Made by a program: the position numbers and the translations under genes
Source of the DNA: an uncultured bacterium
GTDB lineage: Bacteria; Verrucomicrobiota; Kiritimatiellia; CAIVKH01
DNA length: 64,000 nt
Direction: 5' to 3'
Assembly (NCBI GenBank): GCA_937958885.1
Contig: CALGMT010000029.1
Location: forward strand, 18,744-82,743
Shown: positions 51,774-59,553 of the stretch, piece by piece
How the letters are laid out: the number at the start of each line of letters is the position of its first letter
Numbering within the stretch: position 1 is the first letter of the stretch
The notes under the pieces: generated by a model
What the model was told of the DNA's origin: nothing
The model's input: only the letters and a program-made list of their open reading frames with translations
Database searches by the model: none

Positions 51774-52484
51774 ATGCGTTTTTCCGTCGTCATTCCCGTA
51801 TTCAACGAAGAGGACAACATCCTTCCCCTCGCCGATGAATGCGCGGCGCTGACCGCGGCGCCGGGCCCCTTTGAGGTTCTGCTGGTGGATGACGGCAGCC
51901 GCGACCGAACCTGGGGACGTATTTGCGAGGCCGCGGCTAAATATCCGTTCATTCGCGGCATTCGCTCCGCGCGCAACCGCGGACAGTCCGCCGCGATGCT
52001 GATGGGGCTCGCGGAAGCGAGCGGCGAGGTGCTCGTGACGATGGATGGCGACCGACAAAACAATCCCGCCGACATCCCGCGCTTGGTCGAGCGCATCGGG
52101 CCGGTGGATGTGGTTTGCGGTTATCGAGCCAGGCGGCGCGATTCCTGGTCGCGCCGAATCGGCTCCCGAATCGGAAATGCGATCCGCAACCGAGTCACCC
52201 GGGACGGCTTGCGCGATACCGGGTGCAGCCTCAAGGCGTTCAAGCGCGATTGCCGCGAGGATCTGCCTCCGCTGAACGGCGTTCACCGATTCATGGCCGC
52301 CTATTTCAAGTTGCACGGGCGCACAATCGAGGAAATCCCTGTTGATCATCGACCGCGATCGGCAGGCGCATCCAAATACACCAATCTTTCCCGCCTCCCT
52401 CGCACCACATTCGATCTCATCGGGTTTGTTTGGTACCGAAAGCGCCGCCTCCCCTCGCTCACGGTCGATGATCGAACCGCATAG
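51774..52484 (+). CDS. family 2 glycosyltransferase (dolichyl-phosphate mannose synthase-like)
   Basis: The protein is 236 aa. GT-A fold: SVVIPVFNEEDNILPL, VLLVDDGSRDRTW, SARNRGQSAAMLMGL, VLVTMDGDRQNNPADI (metal Asp) and GYRARRRDSWSRRIGSRIGN, then DTGCSLKAFKR. This matches DPMS/DPGS-type enzymes that charge polyprenyl phosphate, but the C-terminal TM helices of some members are missing. It likely uses undecaprenyl phosphate in glycan synthesis together with the next two genes. Its 3' end overlaps the GT4 gene by 17 bp. Confidence 0.9.
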   Translation: MRFSVVIPVFNEEDNILPLADECAALTAAPGPFEVLLVDDGSRDRTWGRICEAAAKYPFIRGIRSARNRGQSAAMLMGLAEASGEVLVTMDGDRQNNPADIPRLVERIGPVDVVCGYRARRRDSWSRRIGSRIGNAIRNRVTRDGLRDTGCSLKAFKRDCREDLPPLNGVHRFMAAYFKLHGRTIEEIPVDHRPRSAGASKYTNLSRLPRTTFDLIGFVWYRKRRLPSLTVDDRTA

Positions 52485-53685
52485 CCAGCAGCCACCGGCC
52501 CAACCGCAGCCGCGCGTATGCCTGCTGATCGGGGCCTTCCACCCGCGCGTCGGCGGAGGCGAAACGCATGCGCGCCTGCTTGCGCGCGAACTGAATGCGC
52601 TCGGCGTCCCCACCTTCGTGCTGACCCGCAGACATGAGCGGAAACTCCCATTACACGATCTCGTGGACGGCGTCCGCGTGCGCCGCATCGGGCCGTCCGG
52701 TTTTCCGCGTATGGGGAAGTACCTCATGATCCCCGGCGCGATTGCGGAGCTGATTCGTCTGCGCTCGGAGTATGACGTTATTTACGTTTGCGCGTTCCGC
52801 GTGCTCGGCGTGGCGGGCGTGATTGCGGCGCGGCGTTGCGGCAAACGGGTGGTCCTGCGCGCCGAGGCCTGTGGCGAGTGGTCGGGCGCCTTTATTCGCG
52901 GGGGCAACCTGCCGCTTCCGCTGCGCGCGCTGCTCAGCATCCGGAATCGGATATTGCGGAAGGCGGACCGCTTCCTCGCCATCTCAAGCGCCGTCCGCGA
53001 CGAATTTCGCGCCGGCGGCATCCCGGAAGGACAGATCGCCTGCATAACGAACGGCATCGATTTCGGCCCCTTCGAACCTCCGGATGCCGCCGCGCGCGAG
53101 CGCCTGCGCGCGGCGTTCGGATTCGTCGACCGCTTCGTGTTCGCCTACTCGGGCAAATTGAATCGCGGCAAGGGCCTCGACCGACTCCTCCGCGTGTGGG
53201 CGCGCGTCGTACCCGAGGCGCCCCGTGCACACCTGCTCTTGATCGGCGGCGGCGGCGGACAGTTCCTCTCTTGCGAGGATGAACTGCGCGCGTTCGTCGC
53301 GGCGAATGGCCTGACCGCATCTGTCACCTTCACCGGCTACACCGATCGCGTCGCCGACTACTTGCGCGCGGCGGACGCATTTGTGTTCCCTTCCGAGAGC
53401 GAGTCGCTCGGCCTCGCGCTCATCGAGGCCATGGCCTGCGGGCTGCCCGCTCTGGCCTCGGCAACGGGCGGCATCCTCGATATTATCGCCGATCAGGAGG
53501 ACGGCAGGCTTCTTCCGGTTGGCGACGAAGAGGCATGGCGCAGCGAGATGATCAAGGTGATGAACGACCCTGAGACGGCGGCCCGCTGGGGGCGGAATGC
53601 CGCCGTATCCGTCCGCCAAAAGTTCTCGATTCGCGAAGTCGCCCTTCAACACCAATCGCTTTTTCGATCGCTGCTGCGCACATGA
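52468..53685 (+). CDS. family 4 glycosyltransferase
   Basis: The protein is 405 aa from ATG 52468; the track ORF extends 42 residues into the preceding gene and is not used. It is GT-B fold. The N-terminal part has CLLIGAFHPRVGGGETHARL (typical 'P..GG.E.h' acceptor loop). The C-terminal donor domain has FAYSGKLNRGKGLDRLLRVW, VTFTGYTDRVADYLRAADAF and FPSESESLGLALIEAMACGL, the E-x7-E nucleotide-sugar motif. It adds a sugar to an envelope glycan, acting at the cytoplasmic membrane face. It overlaps the flippase gene downstream (ATGA). Confidence 0.92.
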   Translation: MIEPHSQQPPAQPQPRVCLLIGAFHPRVGGGETHARLLARELNALGVPTFVLTRRHERKLPLHDLVDGVRVRRIGPSGFPRMGKYLMIPGAIAELIRLRSEYDVIYVCAFRVLGVAGVIAARRCGKRVVLRAEACGEWSGAFIRGGNLPLPLRALLSIRNRILRKADRFLAISSAVRDEFRAGGIPEGQIACITNGIDFGPFEPPDAAARERLRAAFGFVDRFVFAYSGKLNRGKGLDRLLRVWARVVPEAPRAHLLLIGGGGGQFLSCEDELRAFVAANGLTASVTFTGYTDRVADYLRAADAFVFPSESESLGLALIEAMACGLPALASATGGILDIIADQEDGRLLPVGDEEAWRSEMIKVMNDPETAARWGRNAAVSVRQKFSIREVALQHQSLFRSLLRT

Positions 53686-55172
53686 ACAGCGAAACGTCGC
53701 CCCCTTCGCGCGCGCGCCTCGCGCGGCACACCCTGTGGAACCTTGTGGGCATGTGCGCGCCGATGCTCGTTGCGCTCGTCGCCATCCCCCTGCTGATCGA
53801 GGGTCTCGGTAAGGAGCGCTTCGGTCTGCTTTCGCTGGTGTGGATGCTGGTCGGCTATTTCAGCGTCTTCGATCTGGGGCTGGGCCGCGCGATGACAAAA
53901 CTGATTGCCGAAAAATTGGGGAGCAACGCCGACGATGTCGCCGCCACGTTTTGGACCGCGATGACCTTGATGCTGGGCCTTGGGCTCCTGGCGGGCGCGC
54001 TGGTCTATGCGCTTGCGCCGTGGCTCGCCACCCGCGCGTTGAACATCGAGCCGGCCCTGCAGCCGGAAACGCTGCGCGCGTTTCGCGCAGTCGCGTTCGG
54101 CCTGCCGGTCCTCATCACCGTCACCGGACTTGTCGGCTCGCTCGAAGCGTGTCACCGGTTTCCGCTCATCAACCTCATCCGGATTCCGATGGGCGCCTTC
54201 ACATTCGTGGGCCCGTTGCTCGTGCTGCCATTCAGCCGGAATCTGTACCCCGTCGTCCTCATCCTGCTGGCGGGCCGCCTCGCGGAGTGGCTGTTGTTCT
54301 TCGTGTCGTGCCTGCGCATGGTCCCCGGCGTTCGAGGCGGCTGGCGCTTTGATCGCGCGGAGGCGCCGCATCTCCTCGGGTTCGGCGGGTGGATGACCGT
54401 TTCCAACGTCATACAGCCGCTGATGATTCACATCGACCGATTTCTGATTGGGGCGATTCGCACCGTCGGCGAGGTTGCATACTATGTGACCTCCGCTGAA
54501 ATCGTCGTCAAACTGCTGATTGTGCCGCGCGCATGGGTGTCGGTGTTGTTTCCCACCTTCGCCGCAGAATTCAAGGCGCGTCCTGAAGCGACCGGCGCGC
54601 TGTTTGCGCAGAGTGTGCGCTTGTTGCTCGTGGTGATTTTTCCCGTTGTGCTCCTCATCGTCGCTTTCGCGCCCGAGGGACTGACGCTCTGGCTCGGCGC
54701 AGAATTCGGGGCGCGGAGCGCCCCGGTCATGCGTTGGCTCGCCGTGGGGATTTTCATCTACTCGCTTGCGTTTGTGCCGACCTCCCTCCTGCAGGGCACC
54801 GGGCGCCCCGATCTGACGGCCAAGCTGCACGCGATCGAGCTGCCGATTTACCTCGCGGCGGCGGCGGCCTTGATTCACGCCTACGGGATCATCGGCGCAT
54901 CGATGGCGTGGGTGCTGCGCGCCGCGCTGGATTTTGGGGCCACCGCGTGGATGGCCGCGCGCCGCGCGCCCGGCAGCGGGGCCTCGCTCCGCGGCGTCGG
55001 CGCCGCCGCAATCGCCGCGCTCGCGTGCTTTGCGCTGGTTGCGCTTCCGAACGGGTGGGCAATAAAACTTGGCGCATCCGCTTTTCTCGCCGCGGCCTAC
55101 ACCCTGGGCGCGTGGACGCGCCTGTTGACCGACGAGGATCGGCGAATCATCCTCAAGCGCCTGCGCCGGTAA
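53682..55172 (+). CDS. lipid-linked oligosaccharide flippase (polysaccharide biosynthesis, Wzx-like)
   Basis: The protein is 496 aa with about 12-14 TM helices, of the MOP-exporter superfamily. The N-terminal LWNLVGMCAPMLVALVAIP and GKERFGLLSLVWMLVGYFSV followed by DLGLGRAMTKLIAEKLG is the classic Wzx/MurJ-like start. The middle has IHIDRFLIGAIRTVGEVAYY and LRMVPGVRGG. It probably flips the glycan made by the two preceding transferases. The start overlaps the GT4 stop. Substrate specificity cannot be deduced. Confidence 0.9.
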   Translation: MNSETSPPSRARLARHTLWNLVGMCAPMLVALVAIPLLIEGLGKERFGLLSLVWMLVGYFSVFDLGLGRAMTKLIAEKLGSNADDVAATFWTAMTLMLGLGLLAGALVYALAPWLATRALNIEPALQPETLRAFRAVAFGLPVLITVTGLVGSLEACHRFPLINLIRIPMGAFTFVGPLLVLPFSRNLYPVVLILLAGRLAEWLLFFVSCLRMVPGVRGGWRFDRAEAPHLLGFGGWMTVSNVIQPLMIHIDRFLIGAIRTVGEVAYYVTSAEIVVKLLIVPRAWVSVLFPTFAAEFKARPEATGALFAQSVRLLLVVIFPVVLLIVAFAPEGLTLWLGAEFGARSAPVMRWLAVGIFIYSLAFVPTSLLQGTGRPDLTAKLHAIELPIYLAAAAALIHAYGIIGASMAWVLRAALDFGATAWMAARRAPGSGASLRGVGAAAIAALACFALVALPNGWAIKLGASAFLAAAYTLGAWTRLLTDEDRRIILKRLRR

Positions 55173-55224
55173 TGCGGGATTTTCAGTGAATTTTTGACGC
55201 CGCCTCTCTACCCTTCCGCCGAAT

Positions 55225-56997
55225 ATGAAGAAAAAGAGCGCTCCCCAGGCCGACGCCGCGCCGGCGCCGAAACCACGGAAAAAGACGCCCCGTGCCGAAA
55301 CGGCCGAATCGATGGCCTCCCGACAGCGCGAGATCGCGGTATCCGAGTTCTTTCTGAAAAACCGCCACCTGCTCGGCTTTGACTCCCCGCGGCGCGCGCT
55401 GCTCACCGCCGTCAAGGAGGCCGTGGACAATTCCCTCGATGCGTGCGAGGAAGCCGGCATCGTCCCGGAAATCGCGGTCGACGTGCAGCAAATCGCCGAG
55501 TCCCGTTTTCGCGTCACCGTCACGGATAACGGTCCGGGCATCGTCAAGGCGCAGATACCGAAAATATTCGCCAAACTGCTCTATGGCTCGAAGTTTCACC
55601 GCCTCCGCATGTCGCGCGGACAACAGGGCATCGGGATCAGCGCGGCGGGCATGTACGGCCAACTCACCACCGGTGCCGCCACGCGCATTCTTTCGAAGGT
55701 AAAGAACGCAAAAGCCGCGCACAGCCTCGCAGTGCAGATCGATACGAAAAGCAACAAACCGGTCATCCTGTCGGACGAAGAAGTCGATTGGCGGCCCGCT
55801 TTTCAGGCCGTCGAAGAGACGGGCGCGTCTGTCGGCGAAGCCGCTGTCTATGCCCATGGCACCTCGGTGGCCATCGAGATGGAAGCGCAGTATCAGCGGG
55901 GCAAGCAATCAGTGGACGAGTTCGTCAAACAGTGCGCGATTGTTAATCCGCACCTCACGCTCCACTATCGACTCGCGCTTCTCCCCAAACCGGAACCCCG
56001 TGTTCAAAAGCCGGAGGCAGAGAAGACTGAATCGCGACCGCCGCAGATGGAAGAACACCGGGTATCCTACGTCCGCGCACTCAAAGACATGCCCGTCATC
56101 CCGCGCGAAATCATGCCCCATCCGCACGGTGTTGAGCTGGGGTTGCTGATGCAGATGCTGAAGGACACCGAGGCGCGCACGCTGCGCTCCGCGCTCGCGT
56201 CCGACTTCTCGCGCGTAAGCGACCAAACGGCATTGCAAATCTGCGAGCGCGCCGGACTCAATCCGAAGGCGAACCCGACGCGCGTGGCGCATCAGGAAGC
56301 GGAATCGCTCTACAGGGCCATTCAGGAAACGAAGCTGATGCGTCCGCCGACGGACTGTCTTTCACCTATCGGCGAAGCGCAGATCGTGGCGGGCCTGCAA
56401 AAGGAAATCAAAGCGGACTTCTACACGGCCGTCACGCGCGAGCCCGAGGTGTATCGGGGCAATCCGTTTCAAATCGAAGTCGGCCTCGCTTACGCGCGCC
56501 CGGAGGAGACGAAGGCCGCGGAAGACATGGGGCAAGAAGAGCCGATTCGTCTGCTTCGCTTTGCAAATCGCGTCCCCCTCCTCTACCAGCCCGGCGCATG
56601 CGCGATCACCAAGGCGGTCATCGGCGTAAACTGGAAGGCGTATGGCTTAAATCAGCCGAAGGGCGCGCTTCCGCTGGGGCCATTGGTCTTGATGGTCCAC
56701 ATGGCAAGCGTCTGGGTGCCGTTCACCAGTGAAAGCAAAGACGCCGTCGCAAGCTACGAAGAAATCCTGGCGGAAATGACCCTCGCCCTCCAGGAGTGCG
56801 GCCGCCGCCTGTCAGTGTTTCTTAATAAGCGGCGGCGCGACATGGAGGCCGCTCGCAAGCGCAGTTACATTGAGCTGTATATCCCCCATCTCGCGTTGGG
56901 CCTCAAGGACATTCTCGGGTTTTCCGATACCGAGAAGGCGCGCGTCGAGCGCGAGTTGAAAAACATGCTCGAGAAAACCCATGTAGAGGTCGGATGA
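55225..56997 (+). CDS. top6B: DNA topoisomerase VI subunit B (type IIB)
   Basis: The protein is 590 aa. GHKL ATP-binding domain: LTAVKEAVDNSLDACEEAGI (N box), VTDNGPGI (G1) and RGQQGIGISAAGMYGQLTTG (G2 lid). A central H2TH region follows (about 300-400; ALASDFSRVSDQTALQICER). A transducer domain has the switch Lys block HMASVWVPFTSESKDAVASY at about 505-525. The N-terminus carries a short basic extension (residues 1-30). Archaeal and plant enzymes need subunit A (Spo11-like), but the next gene is a PLP enzyme (ATGA overlap), so no top6A is adjacent. It relaxes or decatenates DNA only with its A partner. Confidence 0.93.
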   Translation: MKKKSAPQADAAPAPKPRKKTPRAETAESMASRQREIAVSEFFLKNRHLLGFDSPRRALLTAVKEAVDNSLDACEEAGIVPEIAVDVQQIAESRFRVTVTDNGPGIVKAQIPKIFAKLLYGSKFHRLRMSRGQQGIGISAAGMYGQLTTGAATRILSKVKNAKAAHSLAVQIDTKSNKPVILSDEEVDWRPAFQAVEETGASVGEAAVYAHGTSVAIEMEAQYQRGKQSVDEFVKQCAIVNPHLTLHYRLALLPKPEPRVQKPEAEKTESRPPQMEEHRVSYVRALKDMPVIPREIMPHPHGVELGLLMQMLKDTEARTLRSALASDFSRVSDQTALQICERAGLNPKANPTRVAHQEAESLYRAIQETKLMRPPTDCLSPIGEAQIVAGLQKEIKADFYTAVTREPEVYRGNPFQIEVGLAYARPEETKAAEDMGQEEPIRLLRFANRVPLLYQPGACAITKAVIGVNWKAYGLNQPKGALPLGPLVLMVHMASVWVPFTSESKDAVASYEEILAEMTLALQECGRRLSVFLNKRRRDMEAARKRSYIELYIPHLALGLKDILGFSDTEKARVERELKNMLEKTHVEVG

Positions 56998-58499
56998 GCC
57001 GCGCCGACGATCTGTGCCGTTCGCCCTGCTGGCGGCCCGAGGACCTCGGAGCGCCCCTTCCGAATCTGCCGCATGCGAATTCCGTGTCTCTGCCGACATG
57101 GCGCGACGTGATTGACTACGAGGAAAAAGCACCCCGCGTGATGTCGCGCTTGCGCGCGGGGTATCCGCGATTCGTAATCCCGCCGCCCTGTGCAACGCTG
57201 TTTGCGCGCGCGAGGGCGGACGTATGCCGAGCCGATGAGGACTGTCACCTCTACCGCTCCGAACGCGCCGCGCACCGCTGCGTAGAACGGATCGCGGCAT
57301 GGTCCGGCGCGGTCGCGCGGGTCGCCGAATGGCGCGGCGTTCATGCGGTATGCTTCCCGACCACCGCCGCGTCGTGGGCCTTGAAGTATTGGCGGCACAC
57401 GGGCGACGGGATCTCATCGCGCCAGGCGCAAGCGATGCTTGATGGCGCCCCCGAGCCGGACGCCGCACGAGAAGCGGAGATCGTGCGCGGGCGAATCGCG
57501 GCCGCTGTAGGCGTGCGCGCCGAAGACGTGTACCTGTTTTCCTGCGGCATGTCCGCGATCTACACGCTCTATCGTTGCCTGCGCCGCCTGTTTCCGGATC
57601 GACGAATCGCCCAGTACGGATTTCCCTATGTGGATACGCTAAAGATCGTCCAGGATTTTGGCGGACCGCACATCTTTCTCCCGCGCGCGGACGCCGCGGA
57701 TCTTGCGCGTCTCGACGCCGAATCCGCGCGAGATCCGATCGGCGGCTTGATGTGCGAATTCCCGTCAAATCCGGTTTTGACCAGCGCCGATCTCGACGCC
57801 TTGCGTCGCGTTTCGTTGCGCGATCGGTTCCCGATTGTCATCGACGACACCATTTCCACGTGGACCAACGTGAACCTTCTGCCAGCCGCCGACGCGATAG
57901 CAACCAGCTTGACCAAGTGGTTCACCGGTCGCGGCGACGTCATGCTTGGATCGGCGATCGTGAATCCGGCGAGTCCCTTTGCGGATCAGCTGCGTGATCT
58001 GCTTGAGGAGGAATGGGAAGCGGACGCATGGGGTGAGGCCTGCATCCTCGCGGAGACGCTTTCGCGAGATGCTGACGCGCGGGTGCGGCGCGCCTCCGAG
58101 ACTGCGCGGGTTGTCGCCGAATGGCTGCGCAATCATCCCGCGGTAGATGCGGTGTACTACCCGCTTTTCCAGCAGCGCGAGTTGTACGACCGATACCGCC
58201 GCCCCGACGGCGGATACGGCGGCTTATTTTCCTTCATCCTGCGGAATCCGGAGCAAACGAGCGCGCGCTTTTATGATGCGCTGGAACTCTGCAAAGGCCC
58301 GAATCTGGGGACGACCTTCACCTTGTGCTGTCCGTTCACACTGTTGGCGCATTACGATGAGTTGACATGGGCCGAAACCTGTGGCGTCTCCCGTTGGCTG
58401 CTCCGCCTCTCTGTTGGCCAGGAGCCTGTAGAACATCTAATCGCCCGCCTCGCCCGCGCCCTCCCCCAACCCCAAAAGGGGTCAGTCCTTTATTCTTGA
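56994..58499 (+). CDS. PLP-dependent Cys/Met-metabolism family enzyme (cystathionine gamma-synthase-like)
   Basis: The protein is 501 aa, longer than the usual 380-430 aa because of an N-terminal segment of about 100 residues (LPHANSVSLPTWRDVIDYEE, AGYPRFVIPPPCA). The fold-type I core has VYLFSCGMSAIYTLYRCL, MCEFPSNPVLTSADL, IVIDDTISTWTNV and the PLP Lys in ATSLTKWFTGRGDVMLGS. It is related to the fungal-type cystathionine gamma-synthases with an extended N-terminus. It would add or eliminate thiol groups on homoserine derivatives; the exact reaction is unproven. The last residues (KGSVLYS) and stop come from a dispersed repeat. Confidence 0.82.
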   Translation: MSRADDLCRSPCWRPEDLGAPLPNLPHANSVSLPTWRDVIDYEEKAPRVMSRLRAGYPRFVIPPPCATLFARARADVCRADEDCHLYRSERAAHRCVERIAAWSGAVARVAEWRGVHAVCFPTTAASWALKYWRHTGDGISSRQAQAMLDGAPEPDAAREAEIVRGRIAAAVGVRAEDVYLFSCGMSAIYTLYRCLRRLFPDRRIAQYGFPYVDTLKIVQDFGGPHIFLPRADAADLARLDAESARDPIGGLMCEFPSNPVLTSADLDALRRVSLRDRFPIVIDDTISTWTNVNLLPAADAIATSLTKWFTGRGDVMLGSAIVNPASPFADQLRDLLEEEWEADAWGEACILAETLSRDADARVRRASETARVVAEWLRNHPAVDAVYYPLFQQRELYDRYRRPDGGYGGLFSFILRNPEQTSARFYDALELCKGPNLGTTFTLCCPFTLLAHYDELTWAETCGVSRWLLRLSVGQEPVEHLIARLARALPQPQKGSVLYS

Positions 58500-58553
58500 C
58501 GGAATAGGGTCAGTCCTTTACTCGTCATGAATAAAGGACTGACCCCTTTACTT
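58474..58553. repeat. three copies of the AATAAAGGACTGACCCC repeat, forming a long hairpin
   Basis: Copy A (58475-58495) and B (58505-58529) are inverted; copy C (58526-58553) is direct. Copies A and C are perfect complements over 21 bp. B and C form a 14-bp hairpin (58507-58520 with 58532-58545, 11-nt loop). The cluster supplies the stop codons of both convergent genes and may terminate transcription from both sides. Confidence 0.8.
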
Positions 58554-59537
58554 CGATGCGCCGGAAATCGCGGCAACGGCGGAGCGCCATGCGACAATCT
58601 TTGCGGCAACATCGAGAACGCCTTCGCGCCACGCGGTGAACCGACTCGCGATTTCACGCCGGGTCTCCTCCAGCGTGTCCGCCTGACGCTCTAAGCGCTC
58701 AAATTCCATAACCAAGGGTGGCAGATTAAACTTCGATTGGTTGAGTTGCTCCATGGCCTGCCATGCGGGGCCAGGATCGGGCGGCGGCGCCCCGACGGAA
58801 GGGGCGCGTCTGCGCGATGTGCGCGCAAAGTCTGCCGCGGCTGATGCTTTCTCGAGGCCCGCAAGGGCTTCCGCCATTCGAATGCCAGCCTCGCGGCGGT
58901 GCGCTTCGTGCTCAGCCATGCGCGTCTCCCATGCGCGGCGCTCTGCGCGCCATGCCAAACGCCGTTCGGTGTACGCCTTCTGAAGTGCGAGGAGCGCATT
59001 GCCCTCGCGCTCCAATACATCGACATCCTTAACCCGTGCCGTGAAGTCGGGCTGTAAATCCTGCAGCTTCCTCAGCGTTTCCAGAGTCGTCGCGAAGGTC
59101 GCCAGATCGATCGCCGGAGAACGCGCCGATTCCCGCTCCAACCGTGAGTGCAAGGCGTCCAATGACTCCTTCGCGTCGGCGAGCGCACGTCGCATGGCTT
59201 CGCCGTCAACGCGCATCGCTCCCTGCTCGTCATAGGCGCGCGCAAGCGCGCGCTGCAACTCGTGGACCTCGGCCTCGACACGCCCCGTGAAGCGGATCAA
59301 GAGAACCGCGGCGGTCGTTGCCACCGCGATCAGCAAACCTAGAAATATCAAGCCCAGCGCCACCATTCGGCGGCGCGCTTTACGGCGTTCGATTTCCAGG
59401 AATTCCTGGAACGCCTGCAATACAGGCAATCGGGATCCGAACGGCTGAATTCCGCCCCCCGCGCGCAGCGCCAGTCCATCCTGGCTCGTCGCAAGACTGC
59501 GTACCTGCTGCTTGACAATCTGCGGGGGCAGTTCCAC
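58548..59537 (-). CDS. single-pass membrane coiled-coil protein of unknown function
   Basis: The protein is 329 aa, GTG start 59537, 16 bp after the large coiled-coil gene. It has a cytoplasmic N-terminus of about 55 residues, a TM helix (VALGLIFLGLLIAVATTAAV, about 60-80), then a long, mostly helical Glu/Arg/Ala-rich periplasmic part with predicted coiled coils (AMRRALADAKESLDALHSRL, VDVLEREGNALLALQKAYTE) and a short Pro-rich insert. I do not recognise a family. Its final Lys precedes a TAA stop derived from a dispersed repeat. Operon context suggests it anchors or partners the giant coiled-coil protein. Confidence 0.7.
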   Translation of the reverse strand: MELPPQIVKQQVRSLATSQDGLALRAGGGIQPFGSRLPVLQAFQEFLEIERRKARRRMVALGLIFLGLLIAVATTAAVLLIRFTGRVEAEVHELQRALARAYDEQGAMRVDGEAMRRALADAKESLDALHSRLERESARSPAIDLATFATTLETLRKLQDLQPDFTARVKDVDVLEREGNALLALQKAYTERRLAWRAERRAWETRMAEHEAHRREAGIRMAEALAGLEKASAAADFARTSRRRAPSVGAPPPDPGPAWQAMEQLNQSKFNLPPLVMEFERLERQADTLEETRREIASRFTAWREGVLDVAAKIVAWRSAVAAISGASK

Positions 59538-59553
59538 TTCAACACGCCTCGGC

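Noticed and set aside
53646-55574. 642-aa minus-strand ORF over the flippase gene
   Set aside because: Low-complexity charged sequence and no motifs; the plus strand encodes a standard flippase.
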